Positions 1-8,501 of a stretch of DNA of 31,371 nucleotides are shown here, piece by piece. Within the stretch, counting starts at the first letter, position 1; each line of letters starts with the position of its first letter. The position numbers and the translations under genes were made by a program. The DNA comes from a virus. The stretch is from positions 1 through 31,371 of IMG/VR virus record IMGVR_UViG_3300034198_021866; one strand, written 5' to 3'. The notes under the pieces are model-generated. The model was not told the origin of the DNA and did no database searches. It saw nothing but the letters and a program-made list of their open reading frames with translations.

Positions 1-1
1 A

Positions 2-94
2 TTTTACACATTCAATCTCAACGAACCTAAACCTAACTATATAGACCACTATGAAGTTAGAGACTATGGTATGAGATTTATGAAATTAATATAA
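2..94 (+). CDS. C-terminal end of an upstream protein (partial)
   Basis: An open frame runs in from the left edge and stops at TAA 92-94, giving about 30 residues that end in RDYGMRFMKLI. The other two forward frames are interrupted sooner. The position just upstream of the neck genes suggests a virion protein, but the fragment is too short to assign. The TATTTATA/TATAAATA element follows immediately, so this gene ends its transcription unit or is read through into the neck genes. Confidence 0.5.
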   Translation, partial: FYTFNLNEPKPNYIDHYEVRDYGMRFMKLI

Positions 95-96
95 CA

Positions 97-108
97 TATT
101 TATAAATA
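97..108 (+). promoter_or_regulatory. T4-late-like promoter before neck gene
   Basis: TATTTATA (97-104) overlaps TATAAATA (101-108), the latter identical to the T4 late promoter core. It lies 7 bases before the ATG at 116. Promoter function is inferred from recurrence of this element upstream of many genes in the window. Confidence 0.6.
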
Positions 109-115
109 AATAACT

Positions 116-1276
116 ATGGCTAACATCCCTATATGGACAGGTTCCTCATCTTTTTCCCCTGGAAAAACTCCTTTTGGATTTTATGATTATGATTATCAAT
201 TTCAAATGGATGCTGATAGAGTGGCTAAATTTTGTGCTCAAAGATTAGGATATCCTATTGAAGAAATAGAATTACAAGATGTAAATTTCTACACAGCTTT
301 TGAACAAGCTGTTACAGTTTATGGAAATGAAATTTACTCATATAAAATTAGAGATAATTATTTATCTTTAGAGGGTTCTAACACTTCATCTAATTTAAAC
401 CAAGCCATAGTTTCTTCTAATATGGCTAATATTATTAAAATTTCTGAACAATATGGTAGTGAAGCAGGAGTTGGTGGTAATGTTACATGGTATAGTGGGT
501 CTGTAATCTTAACAGGAAGTATTCAAGATTATGATTTAAACCAATGGGCTATAGAAAATGGTATATCTGGTTCAGATTTAGAAATTAAACGAGTTTTTTA
601 TCAAGGGCGCCCTGCATCTGCAGATTATTATCAAGCTGGTGGTGTTGGTTTAGGAGGAGGTTTAGGAGGATATTTTGGGGCTTTAGGAGGTGTAGCGGGT
701 TATGGAGTTGGTACTAATTATTTAGTTACTCCTTTAAGTTTCAACCTTCAAGCTATTCAAGCTATTGAAGTAGCTAATGATGTTTTATTTTCTGCTCATA
801 GTTTTGAATTAATAAATAATAAATTAAGAATATTTCCTATACCTCAAGAAGCAGATACAGGTATAAATTTATATTTTCAATATATTAAAAAAAGTGAAAG
901 ACTATCTAATTCTATAACTCAATCTCCAGGACAAGTAAGTAATATAGCTAATGTAAATTACACTAATCCTTCTTATAGTGGTATTAATTCTGTCGGAAGA
1001 TCTTGGATTTTTGAATATACCTTAGCTTTAACTAAAGAAATGCTGGGATATGTTAGAGGTAAATATTCCCAAATCCCTATTCCAGGCGAGACAATTTCAT
1101 TAAATCAATCAGATTTATTAGCATCTGCTACAGCTGAAAAAGAAGCTTTAGTAAATAAATTAAAAACTTATTTAGATGAAACTTCTAGAAAAGCCTTACT
1201 AGAACGTAGAAAAGATGAATCAACTTTTCTACAGCAAGAATTGAATAATGTACCTTTACCAATTTATATAGGATAA
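116..1276 (+). CDS. gp13: neck protein, T4 gp13-like
   Basis: 386-residue protein placed directly before a gp14-like gene and upstream of tail completion and sheath genes, the position of the T4 neck genes. In T4, gp13 and gp14 form the neck that closes the filled head and receives the tail. The N-terminal part has the aromatic-rich start and the segment RLGYPIEEIELQDVNFYTAF seen in T4-like neck proteins. It is longer than T4 gp13 (309 residues), and part of the difference is a glycine-rich stretch at about residues 172-198. The C-terminal 60 residues are charged and helical. The ATG follows the late-like promoter by 7 bases and has no Shine-Dalgarno. The stop is one base from the next ATG, so the pair is probably translationally coupled. 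Identity rests on remembered family resemblance and gene order. Confidence 0.65.
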   Translation: MANIPIWTGSSSFSPGKTPFGFYDYDYQFQMDADRVAKFCAQRLGYPIEEIELQDVNFYTAFEQAVTVYGNEIYSYKIRDNYLSLEGSNTSSNLNQAIVSSNMANIIKISEQYGSEAGVGGNVTWYSGSVILTGSIQDYDLNQWAIENGISGSDLEIKRVFYQGRPASADYYQAGGVGLGGGLGGYFGALGGVAGYGVGTNYLVTPLSFNLQAIQAIEVANDVLFSAHSFELINNKLRIFPIPQEADTGINLYFQYIKKSERLSNSITQSPGQVSNIANVNYTNPSYSGINSVGRSWIFEYTLALTKEMLGYVRGKYSQIPIPGETISLNQSDLLASATAEKEALVNKLKTYLDETSRKALLERRKDESTFLQQELNNVPLPIYIG

Positions 1277-1277
1277 T

Positions 1278-1808
1278 ATGGCTTTATATGGATCATCCAG
1301 AGATATGTCTTTATTTAGACGAATAAATAGAGAATTAATGCATAATATTATATCACAACAATGTGCTTTTTATCAATTAAATTTAAAATCTACAGAATTT
1401 AATATTTATGGGGAGGCATCTAGTGAAAAATATTATAAAGGTCCTTTTTTATTATATACTCTAATTGAAATTCCTGATCAAGCCCAACCTACAGATGATA
1501 GTGGAGTTACATTTGAATGGGGTCCTACTTTTAGATTTCTAAGAGATGATCTTACATCTGTAGGATATGGAAATACTACTGTAGATATAGTCCCTCAAAT
1601 TGGAGATGTAATATTTTGGGAAAATTCATATTATGAAGTAAATGCTATAAATGAAACTCAATTTTTTATGGGCAAAAATCCTGATTTTGCTATTTCTCCT
1701 AATCCTCTAGAATCTAAAATATCTAATTTCGGATACAATGTATCTATAATATGCTCCACCCATTATATTCCAGCTGATAAAGTAGCTTTAAGTAAAGAAA
1801 GAACATGA
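1278..1808 (+). CDS. gp14: neck protein, T4 gp14-like
   Basis: 176-residue protein, shorter than T4 gp14 (256). The start MALYGSSRDMSLFRRINREL and the central motif IGDVIFWENSYYEVNAINET, followed by QFFMGKNPDF, are characteristic of gp14-type neck proteins of T4-like marine phages. It would act with the upstream gp13-like protein at the head-tail junction. It starts one base after the preceding stop and its own stop overlaps the next start (ATGA at 1805-1808), a tight operon arrangement suggesting stoichiometric coupled translation. Confidence 0.65.
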   Translation: MALYGSSRDMSLFRRINRELMHNIISQQCAFYQLNLKSTEFNIYGEASSEKYYKGPFLLYTLIEIPDQAQPTDDSGVTFEWGPTFRFLRDDLTSVGYGNTTVDIVPQIGDVIFWENSYYEVNAINETQFFMGKNPDFAISPNPLESKISNFGYNVSIICSTHYIPADKVALSKERT

Positions 1809-2647
1809 CATACAAAAAACCAACACCTAAAACTCAAAAAGAAATATCTAGGGAATTACATAAGGATACATATCTCCAACAAGGTAATCCTAATGATCTT
1901 AATATAACTAATAGAGGCAATGAAAATTCATGGCGTGGGGATGATACTAAACCTTTTTATATAGGAATTCAAAATATAGATGAAGCTATAATATATCATA
2001 TTAAAAATGAGATAAAGCCTTTTGTAATCCAAAATGGAGAAAGAATTGAAGTACCCGTAATTTATGGTTCACCTGAAAGGTGGAAATCTGTTCAAAAAGA
2101 TGGATATTATAAAGATTCTAATGGAGCTATTATGCTTCCTTTAATGATAATAAAAAGGGATACTATAGATAAAATTAGAGATATAAGTAATAAAATAGAT
2201 GCTAATAATCCTAATAATTATGAGTATTTTGAAAAAAAATATTCATCAAGAAATGCTTATTCTCAATTCAATATTTTGAATGAAATAAAACCTCAAAAAG
2301 AATTATATAATGTAGTTATCCCTGATTATGTTCGTATAGGATATAGTTGTATAATTTCTACTTATTATATAGATCAATTAAATAAAATAATTGAAGCTGT
2401 TAATTATGCATCAGATTCTTATTGGGGAAATCCTGAAAGTTTTAAGTTTAAAGTTAAAATAGATTCAATTTCCACTCCTGTAGAATTAGTACAAGATAAT
2501 AATAGATTAATCAAATCAACTTTTAGTTTAAGTGTTCAAGGATATTTAATTCCAAATACTATCCAAAAAGATAAGAACAGTATTAATAAATCTTTTAATA
2601 AAATAAAAACTATTTTTACTACTGAAGTTGTCTCTAACATCCCCTAA
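1805..2647 (+). CDS. gp15: tail completion/sheath stabiliser, T4 gp15-like
   Basis: 280 residues, close to T4 gp15 (272), which caps the finished tail and joins it to the neck. Visible marks are VIYGSPERWKSVQKDGYYKD followed by a GAIMLPLMIIKR segment (about residues 86-120), and near the C-terminus a WGNPESFKFKVKIDSIS segment and a RLIKSTFSLSVQGYLIP segment, a pattern I associate with the T4-like gp15/gp3 tail terminator group. The gene overlaps the gp14-like stop by four bases and is the last of the neck/terminator trio. It could alternatively correspond to gp3. The last 25 residues are Lys/Asn-rich and probably disordered. Confidence 0.5.
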   Translation: MTYKKPTPKTQKEISRELHKDTYLQQGNPNDLNITNRGNENSWRGDDTKPFYIGIQNIDEAIIYHIKNEIKPFVIQNGERIEVPVIYGSPERWKSVQKDGYYKDSNGAIMLPLMIIKRDTIDKIRDISNKIDANNPNNYEYFEKKYSSRNAYSQFNILNEIKPQKELYNVVIPDYVRIGYSCIISTYYIDQLNKIIEAVNYASDSYWGNPESFKFKVKIDSISTPVELVQDNNRLIKSTFSLSVQGYLIPNTIQKDKNSINKSFNKIKTIFTTEVVSNIP

Positions 2648-2649
2648 TA

Positions 2650-2657
2650 TATTTATA
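2650..2657 (+). promoter_or_regulatory. late-like promoter element before coiled-coil gene
   Basis: TATTTATA, 13 bases before ATG 2671, in the same A-rich context as the other copies. It lies immediately after the gp15-like stop codon. Confidence 0.45.
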
Positions 2658-2670
2658 TAAAAATAAGTTT

Positions 2671-2925
2671 ATGAAAACTGTAAAAACATTAACCTCAGAC
2701 GAATTAAATAGTCTTAATAATTTATTAGATAAAAATAATTCTATAATTTTTGAATTAGGCCAAATTGAAAGTGAATTTGTATTTCTTAATAATAGAAAAC
2801 AAAAATTACAAGAGGCTCTAATAAATCTAAAAAAAGATGAATTAGAATTAGGTAATATATTGAATACTAAATATGGTGATGGAAAGATAAATTTAGAAAA
2901 AGGGGAAATTGAAGTATATCAATAA
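2671..2925 (+). CDS. small coiled-coil protein of unknown function
   Basis: 84 residues, strongly helical, with leucine-rich heptad-like spacing from about residue 8 to 65 and a short non-helical tail (KYGDGKINLEKGEIEVYQ). Proteins with this helix-then-tail layout occur near structural genes of other T4-like marine phages, but I know of no assigned role. It has its own late-like promoter and sits between the tail terminator and sheath genes, so a virion or assembly role is plausible but unproven. No cysteines, signal peptide or membrane segment are visible. Confidence 0.6.
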   Translation: MKTVKTLTSDELNSLNNLLDKNNSIIFELGQIESEFVFLNNRKQKLQEALINLKKDELELGNILNTKYGDGKINLEKGEIEVYQ

Positions 2926-2962
2926 AAGTTGTATAAAAAATAGTTTCAATAATCTTTAGACA

Positions 2963-2974
2963 TATGTATAATAA
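2963..2974 (+). promoter_or_regulatory. variant late-like promoter before sheath gene
   Basis: TATGTATAATAA, a variant of the TATTTATAATAA context found before several other genes, 19 bases upstream of ATG 2994. It is the only such element in the 68-base gap ahead of the tail sheath gene. Confidence 0.35.
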
Positions 2975-2993
2975 AATTAAAACTAATTAAAAT

Positions 2994-4694
2994 ATGGCAG
3001 AAACTTTAATATCTCCAGGCGTATTAGCCAGAGAAAACGACCAATCTCAAATAACATCAGGCCCAGTTACTGTAGGGGCCGCTATTATAGGACCTACTGT
3101 TAACGGTCCTGTAGAAATTCCTACAATCGTAACTTCATATTCTGAATATCAGAATAAATTTGGAACTACATTCACTAGTGGTAGTCAAGTTTATACTTAT
3201 TTTACTTCTATAGCAGCTTATAATTACTTTAATAACGGAGGTGAAACTTTATTAGTATCTAGAGTAGTTAGTGGATCTTTTACTTCAGCTACAGCTTCTA
3301 TGAGTGGTAGTAATGTTGCTAATGCTTTAGTAATCAAAACTATATCTCAAGGAGCTATAATGAATAGCTCAGGTTCAGAAGTTAGTGGTTCTTTAGTTAG
3401 TGGTTCATCTGATAATTTAAGATGGCAAGTAGTTAATTCCAATACATCCTCTGGTACTTTTGATTTATTAGTTAGAAGAGGTGATGATAATAATTCACAA
3501 CCTGCAGTCTTAGAAACTTGGACTAACCTATCTCTAGATCCGTTCTCTGCGAATTATGTAGCTAGAGTAATTGGTAATACTTATCATACTTATAATTCGA
3601 CTGAAAATTATATTCAAACTGTAGGAGATTTCCCTACAAGATCTAATTATATTTATGTAAGTTCAAGTATTCTTACTCCTAATTATTTTGATAATAATGG
3701 TGTTGCTAAATCTGAATATACTGCTTCTATTCCTGTAGTTGCTAGTGGATCTTTTGGTGGAGCTAATGGTACTATAAATGGAGGTAGTGGTTTCTTATAT
3801 TATAGTGCTATAAGTGGTGCTGCTGATCCTAATAAAATTCAAGGAATACCTTCATCTAGTTATACTAATAGTATCAATTTATTATCTAATGAAGATGATT
3901 ATAAATTTAACGTATTATTAACTCCAGGATTATTCCAACAATATCAACCTTCTCAAATCACAAGTATTATAACAAATACTCAAAATAGAGGAGATAATAT
4001 TTTTGTAATGGATACTGTAGGATATGGTTCTACTATCTCTTCTACAGTGTCAGCTGCTGCCGCAAGAAATACTTCATATGCTGCTACTTATTGGCCTTGG
4101 TTACAAACTATAGATCCTGATACAGGACAAAACGTATGGGTTCCTGCTTCAACTATGATAGGTGGAGTTTATGCTTACAATGATAGAGTAAGTGAACCTT
4201 GGTTCGCTCCAGCAGGTATAAATAGAGGTGGATTAACTAATGTAGTTAGAGCTGAAAGAAAATTATCTCCAGCTAATAGAGATACTTTATATAATAGTAA
4301 TGTTAATCCTATAGCAACTTTACCTGGAACTGGTGTTGTGGTTTATGGTCAAAAAACATTACAAAAACAAGCATCAGCTTTAGATAGAGTAAATGTTAGA
4401 AGATTATTAATTGATTTAAAATCTTATATTTCTCAAGTAGCTAATAATTTAGTATTCCAACAAAATACTATAGCTACTAGAAACCAATTTTTAAGTCAAG
4501 TTAACCCTTATCTAGAATCAGTACAACAAAGACAAGGATTATATGCTTTCAAAGTAACAATGGATGATAGTAATAATACGGCTGATGTAATTGATAGAAA
4601 CCAGTTAGTAGGAGCTATTTATATCCAACCTACTAAAACCGCTGAATTTATATATCTAGATTTCAATATCACACCAACTGGAGTTCAATTCTAA
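2994..4694 (+). CDS. gp18: tail sheath protein, T4 gp18-like
   Basis: 566 residues (T4 gp18 is 659). It forms the contractile sheath around the tail tube. The N-terminus (SPGVLARENDQSQ, then GPVTVGAAIIGPTVNGPVE) is the usual sheath start, in which the first strand hooks neighbouring subunits. The C-terminal third, from about residue 395 (EPWFAPAGINRG) through DRVNVRRLLIDLKSYI to QPTKTAEFIYLDFNITPTGV, is the conserved core that packs on the tube. The middle is Ser/Gly/Asn-rich and corresponds to the variable outer domains. Upstream is a variant late-like promoter and downstream a strong terminator, so it may be a monocistronic, highly expressed unit. Sheath and tube genes are normally adjacent; here about 3.3 kb of homing endonuclease DNA separates them. 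Confidence 0.92.
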   Translation: MAETLISPGVLARENDQSQITSGPVTVGAAIIGPTVNGPVEIPTIVTSYSEYQNKFGTTFTSGSQVYTYFTSIAAYNYFNNGGETLLVSRVVSGSFTSATASMSGSNVANALVIKTISQGAIMNSSGSEVSGSLVSGSSDNLRWQVVNSNTSSGTFDLLVRRGDDNNSQPAVLETWTNLSLDPFSANYVARVIGNTYHTYNSTENYIQTVGDFPTRSNYIYVSSSILTPNYFDNNGVAKSEYTASIPVVASGSFGGANGTINGGSGFLYYSAISGAADPNKIQGIPSSSYTNSINLLSNEDDYKFNVLLTPGLFQQYQPSQITSIITNTQNRGDNIFVMDTVGYGSTISSTVSAAAARNTSYAATYWPWLQTIDPDTGQNVWVPASTMIGGVYAYNDRVSEPWFAPAGINRGGLTNVVRAERKLSPANRDTLYNSNVNPIATLPGTGVVVYGQKTLQKQASALDRVNVRRLLIDLKSYISQVANNLVFQQNTIATRNQFLSQVNPYLESVQQRQGLYAFKVTMDDSNNTADVIDRNQLVGAIYIQPTKTAEFIYLDFNITPTGVQF

Positions 4695-4714
4695 ATAAAA
4701 ACAATTTTTTAAAG

Positions 4715-4747
4715 AGAGGAGATATCTTTGATATCTCCTCTTTTTTT
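4715..4747 (+). terminator. strong intrinsic terminator after sheath gene
   Basis: A perfect 12-bp stem (4715-4726 with 4730-4741), TTT loop and a T run through 4747. It closes the sheath transcript and separates it from the homing endonuclease gene. Confidence 0.9.
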
Positions 4748-4751
4748 GTTA

Positions 4752-4759
4752 TATTTATA
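4752..4759 (+). promoter_or_regulatory. late-like promoter element before homing endonuclease 1
   Basis: TATTTATA just after the sheath terminator, 31 bases before ATG 4791. It gives the endonuclease gene its own candidate promoter. Confidence 0.4.
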
Positions 4760-4790
4760 TTTAGCTGAATTAGGCTTAATTATTAATAAT

Positions 4791-6410
4791 ATGGATTCAA
4801 AATCTAAAAAATCTAACAGAGAGGGAACTGGAAAAGTTGTCCCTTGTAAAAAATGTAAAGCTTTAATACCCTCTCATAAAAAATTCTGTAGTAGAGAATG
4901 CTATTCTAATTATAATAGAGTTATCATAATATGTCAGACTTGTGGACTTGAAAAATCTCTTCCTAAAAATAAAAAAGATACTAAATATTGTAGTATAAAA
5001 TGTTCTAATCAAGGTATTGATAGGAAGCAAAGTTATGTAAAAGCTAAAAATACTTTAGAAAGTAAACATGGGGTAGATAATCCCTTTTTAATTAAAGGGT
5101 ATGAAAATTTAAATATAAAAAGAAATGGAGATAAAATATCTCAATCTTTAAAAAATAAATCCGATGAAGAAAAAGTAGAAAGGAAAAATAAAATTTCTAA
5201 TACTTTAAAAAATAAATCCGATGAAGAAAAAATAAAAATCAAAGAAAAAAGAAAAAATACTAATATTTTATTATATAACGTTGAATCTTACCTTAGTAAG
5301 GATAGTCCTTTTAGAGAAGAAATTAAAATAAAATTAAGAAATTCTCAAACTTTAAAATATAAAAATTGGTTACAAGAAAATAATTTAGAACTGTTAGATG
5401 AATATAAAGGAGTTAAAGATTTAGAAGGAAATATAATTTATTATAAGTTTAAATATATACCTACTGGAGAGATTTTCGAAGATCATTTAGCTTGCGGAAG
5501 ACTCCCAGTATATAAAGATCCTAAATTAACAATAGGTATATCTAAAGCTGAATCTGAAATTTTAGAGTTTATAAAAAATAACTATAAAGATGAAATCATA
5601 TCTAATAGTAGAAAACTTTTAAAAGGATTAGAAATAGATATATATTTACCTAATTTAAAATTAGCTATAGAATTTAATGGATTAAGATGGCATTCCGAAT
5701 CTATGGGTAAATTCCGTAACTACCATTTATATAAAACTCAGAAATGTGAAGAGATAGGGATCCAACTTATTCATATATTTGAAGATGAGTGGGTTTATAA
5801 AAAAGATATAGTAAAATCTCGAATTTTAAATTTAATAAAATCTACTCCTAACAAAATATATGCTAGAAAATGTGTAATAAAATTTATTAATTCTACTGAA
5901 AAGAATTTATTTCTTAATAAAAATCATATACAAGGAGAAGATAAATCCTCTATTAGAATAGGATTAATATATAATAATGAATTAGTATCTATTATGACTT
6001 TAGGAGCTTTACGAAAAGTAACTGGAAATAAATCTAAAGAAAATTCATATGAACTTATTAGATTTTGTAATAAATTAAATACTAATGTTATAGGAGGTTT
6101 TAGTAAATTATTTAAACATTTTATAAAAAATTATAACCCTGAATCTATAATAAGTTACGCCGATAGAAGATGGAGTATAGGTAATTTATATGAAAAAAAT
6201 AATTTTAAATTTATTCATAATAGTCAACCTAATTATTGGTATCTAAAACATTATAATTATAGAGAACATAGATATAAATATAATAAACAATCTCTATCTA
6301 CAATCCTACCTAAATATAATCCTAAATTATCAGAATGGGAAAATATGAAAGTTAATAAATATGATAGAATATGGGATTGTGGAAGTAAAAAATATATTTA
6401 CCAACCCTAA
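4791..6410 (+). CDS. free-standing homing endonuclease (Vsr/EDxHD-type nuclease)
   Basis: 539 residues from ATG 4791. A longer frame starting with TTG at 4728 would begin inside the terminator and is rejected. Two zinc-binding knuckles come first (C19/C22/C33/C37 and C48/C51/C67/C71), then a Lys-rich region with a repeated LKNKSDEEK (57-base DNA repeat near 5150-5230). A Vsr-like nuclease core at about residues 278-345 shows LEIDIYLPNLKLAIEFNG (E281, D283, E294), WHSE (H301) and IHIFEDEW. The fold is that of I-Bth0305I-type phage homing nucleases. The C-terminal part (about 365-500) looks like a GNAT-fold domain (SIRIGLIYNN, LIRFCN, SYADRRWSIGNLYEKNNFKF). It would cut a related phage genome lacking this insert and spread by repair. 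Its nuclease and C-terminal domains are close relatives of the convergent gene at 6418-7890. Confidence 0.8.
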   Translation: MDSKSKKSNREGTGKVVPCKKCKALIPSHKKFCSRECYSNYNRVIIICQTCGLEKSLPKNKKDTKYCSIKCSNQGIDRKQSYVKAKNTLESKHGVDNPFLIKGYENLNIKRNGDKISQSLKNKSDEEKVERKNKISNTLKNKSDEEKIKIKEKRKNTNILLYNVESYLSKDSPFREEIKIKLRNSQTLKYKNWLQENNLELLDEYKGVKDLEGNIIYYKFKYIPTGEIFEDHLACGRLPVYKDPKLTIGISKAESEILEFIKNNYKDEIISNSRKLLKGLEIDIYLPNLKLAIEFNGLRWHSESMGKFRNYHLYKTQKCEEIGIQLIHIFEDEWVYKKDIVKSRILNLIKSTPNKIYARKCVIKFINSTEKNLFLNKNHIQGEDKSSIRIGLIYNNELVSIMTLGALRKVTGNKSKENSYELIRFCNKLNTNVIGGFSKLFKHFIKNYNPESIISYADRRWSIGNLYEKNNFKFIHNSQPNYWYLKHYNYREHRYKYNKQSLSTILPKYNPKLSEWENMKVNKYDRIWDCGSKKYIYQP

Positions 6411-6417
6411 TTAAATA

Positions 6418-7890
6418 TTATTTCTTTATCCATTTTGAATTACCTGAATCCCAAACTCTTTTCCACCCATTATTAATCATATTTTCATATTCAGTCTGAT
6501 TAGGATCAAATTTATCTAATAATTTATGAAGTTTATGTTTCTGACAAGACATTCTATTTAATATTTTATTATTTTTCCAATATATATAAGAAGGATTTGT
6601 ATTTTTTATAAATTCAAACCCTAAAGACTTATATAAATTACCTTTAAAAAATCTTCGATCCGAAAATGATATTATAGGTAAATTTTCTTTATTATAATTA
6701 TTTTCAAAATATTTAAATAATTTTGAAGCAGCACCTATAATATTAGTATTTAATTTATTACAAAATCTAACTAGTTCAAATTCATTTGAGTTTTTCTTAA
6801 ATCGGTTTTTAGAAAAAGTCATTAAAGAATATAATTCATCTTGATAAAATAATCCTAAATTTATTGAAGAATGAGTATAACCTTGGATATGGTTAATATC
6901 TAAGAAATTTCTTATTAAACTTACATCTTTTATTTCTTTAATAATACATTTTCTAGCGTATATTTTATTTTGAATTTTTCCTAACCTATTAAGTAATATA
7001 GATTTTAATATAGATTTTTTAAACAACCATTCATAATCTAAAATATGAATTAATTGTAATCCAATTTCTTCACATTTCTGAGTTTTATATAAATGGTAAT
7101 CTCTATATTTACCCATAGATTCAGAATGCCAATATACACCATTAACTTCTATAGCTAGATTATAAGAAGGAATATAAAAATCCAATTCTAATCTACTAGG
7201 TAATATATCTCTTCTATTAAGGGCTATATCATCCTCTATAACTTCACTTAGAAAACTTAAAATCTCATCCTCTATAAGAGAATAACCTTTATAATTAGAA
7301 CATTTACATGTAGGTAAATAACCATTAGATAAAAAAACTTCTGTAACTTCAGAACATTTATTACATTTAAATTTAAATTTATTATTAAATTCATGTTTAA
7401 GTTTAGTATTTTCTAAATAGTTTTTATCAAATAAAGGCTCCATTCCTGATATCTCATAATAATTTAATAATTTTTCCCATTTAGTATTTATGAAAGTATT
7501 TCGAGGGAGTTCTCTACCTTTTAAAGTATTAGAAATTTTATTTTTCACCTCATCATTTTGAGAGGCTATTTCAAATCCATATTTATTTATGATAGATTGT
7601 TTTGCTTTATCTTTAAACTCTTTAATTTTAAAAGGATTATCTTCCCCATATTTAGATTTTAAATTTGATTTATATTTCTCTTGCACTTCTTTAGATTTAA
7701 ATGCAATTTCTTCTCCATATCTATCTAAACAGGTTTTCTTTCTTTTTTCCATCCACTGTTTATCTACTCCTTTAAATTTTTGAGCACACGCCCTAGAACA
7801 AAATTCTTTTTTAGAAGAAGGTAAAGTTGAAAATATATTATTACAAAATTTACAATTTTTATGAGTTTGTTCTCCCTGGGGTCGTGGCAT
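6418..7890 (-). CDS. second homing endonuclease, opposite strand (Vsr/EDxHD-type)
   Basis: 490 residues from the ATG at 7890. The frame is open further upstream but the MPRPQGEQ start fits relatives and leaves room for the divergent tube promoter. Domains in order: an N-terminal zinc knuckle (CKFC at residues 13-16, then FCSRAC); repeats of a KYGxxNPFK type (DRYGEE, SKYGEDNPFK, NKYGFE), typical DNA-binding modules of phage homing enzymes; a second CxxC...CxC knuckle before the nuclease; a Vsr-like core (RLELDFYIPSYNLAIEVNG, WHSESMG, LIHILDYEW); and a GNAT-like C-terminal domain (SINLGLFYQDE, LVRFCNK, SFSDRRFFKGNLYKSLGFEF). The nuclease block is strikingly similar to that of the gene at 4791-6410, but here the second zinc knuckle is intact. 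It converges on that gene with only seven bases between stop codons. Confidence 0.8.
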   Translation of the reverse strand: MPRPQGEQTHKNCKFCNNIFSTLPSSKKEFCSRACAQKFKGVDKQWMEKRKKTCLDRYGEEIAFKSKEVQEKYKSNLKSKYGEDNPFKIKEFKDKAKQSIINKYGFEIASQNDEVKNKISNTLKGRELPRNTFINTKWEKLLNYYEISGMEPLFDKNYLENTKLKHEFNNKFKFKCNKCSEVTEVFLSNGYLPTCKCSNYKGYSLIEDEILSFLSEVIEDDIALNRRDILPSRLELDFYIPSYNLAIEVNGVYWHSESMGKYRDYHLYKTQKCEEIGLQLIHILDYEWLFKKSILKSILLNRLGKIQNKIYARKCIIKEIKDVSLIRNFLDINHIQGYTHSSINLGLFYQDELYSLMTFSKNRFKKNSNEFELVRFCNKLNTNIIGAASKLFKYFENNYNKENLPIISFSDRRFFKGNLYKSLGFEFIKNTNPSYIYWKNNKILNRMSCQKHKLHKLLDKFDPNQTEYENMINNGWKRVWDSGNSKWIKK

Positions 7891-7969
7891 AATAAATAAT
7901 TTTAAGTTCAAATAATGGTACGTTAATAAATATATAAAAGATTTTTTAAAAATCCAAAATATTAATATG

Positions 7970-7977
7970 TATAAATA
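7970..7977 (+). promoter_or_regulatory. T4-late-like promoter of tail tube gene
   Basis: Exact TATAAATA, 5 bases before ATG 7983, in the 92-base region between the divergent endonuclease start (7890) and the tube gene. The predicted transcript would have almost no leader. Confidence 0.6.
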
Positions 7978-7982
7978 AAAAT

Positions 7983-8471
7983 ATGGCAGTACTAGATCCA
8001 AATCAAATATTCTTTACGGCTTTCGAGCCCAAACAATCTAATCGATTCATAATGTATATCGATGGTATCCCAGCTTATGAAATTAAAGGAGTTGGAGCTG
8101 TTACTTTAACTCAAGGTACTGTAGCTCTTAACCACATTAACGTTCAACGTTTTGTTAAAGGTAAAACTACTTGGGGTACTATTCAATTTACATTATTTGA
8201 CCCTATCACTCCATCAGGTGCTCAAGCAGTAATGGAATGGGTTCGTTTACATCACGAATCTGTAACAGGTAGAAATGGATATTCAGATTTCTACAAAAAA
8301 GATTTAACATTTAATGTTTTAGGCCCTGTAGGAGATATTGTATCTGAATGGATAATTAAAGGAGCTTTAATTACAGAAGCTAATTTTGGAGATTATGGTT
8401 GGGATGATGATGGTACAGCGGTTAATATCACATTGACTGTCCAACCTGATTATTGCGTGCTCAATTTCTGA
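7983..8471 (+). CDS. gp19: tail tube protein, T4 gp19-like
   Basis: 162 residues, essentially the length of T4 gp19 (163). It polymerises into the inner tail tube through which DNA passes. Recognisable features are FFTAFEPKQSNRFIMYIDGIPAYEIKGVG near the start, a central HHESVTGRNGYSDFYKKDL, and a C-terminal GDYGWDDDGTAVNITLTVQPDY, the standard layout of T4-like tube monomers. Its codons use more C/G-ending forms (for example CGT, CAC, AAC) than neighbouring genes, consistent with high expression. It has its own TATAAATA promoter and a strong terminator, so it looks monocistronic. Confidence 0.93.
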   Translation: MAVLDPNQIFFTAFEPKQSNRFIMYIDGIPAYEIKGVGAVTLTQGTVALNHINVQRFVKGKTTWGTIQFTLFDPITPSGAQAVMEWVRLHHESVTGRNGYSDFYKKDLTFNVLGPVGDIVSEWIIKGALITEANFGDYGWDDDGTAVNITLTVQPDYCVLNF

Positions 8472-8501
8472 TTTAGAGTACTACCGTCAATTTGTATTTT
8501 C

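Noticed and set aside
4728-4790. Upstream TTG-initiated extension of the first homing endonuclease
   Set aside because: It would begin inside the loop of the sheath terminator and adds a hydrophobic stretch not seen in relatives; ATG 4791 after TATTTATA is better.
5146-5235. Direct repeats in endonuclease 1 as a CRISPR-like array
   Set aside because: Only two copies, inside a coding region and encoding LKNKSDEEK; no spacers or array.
7589-7783. Plus-strand open frame of 64 codons
   Set aside because: It is antisense to the conserved KYG-repeat region of the minus-strand endonuclease; no promoter and low-quality protein.
7891-8001. N-terminal extension of the minus-strand endonuclease to 8001
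   Set aside because: It would overlap the tail tube start and its TATAAATA promoter, and is a hydrophobic stretch before a clean zinc-knuckle start at 7890.
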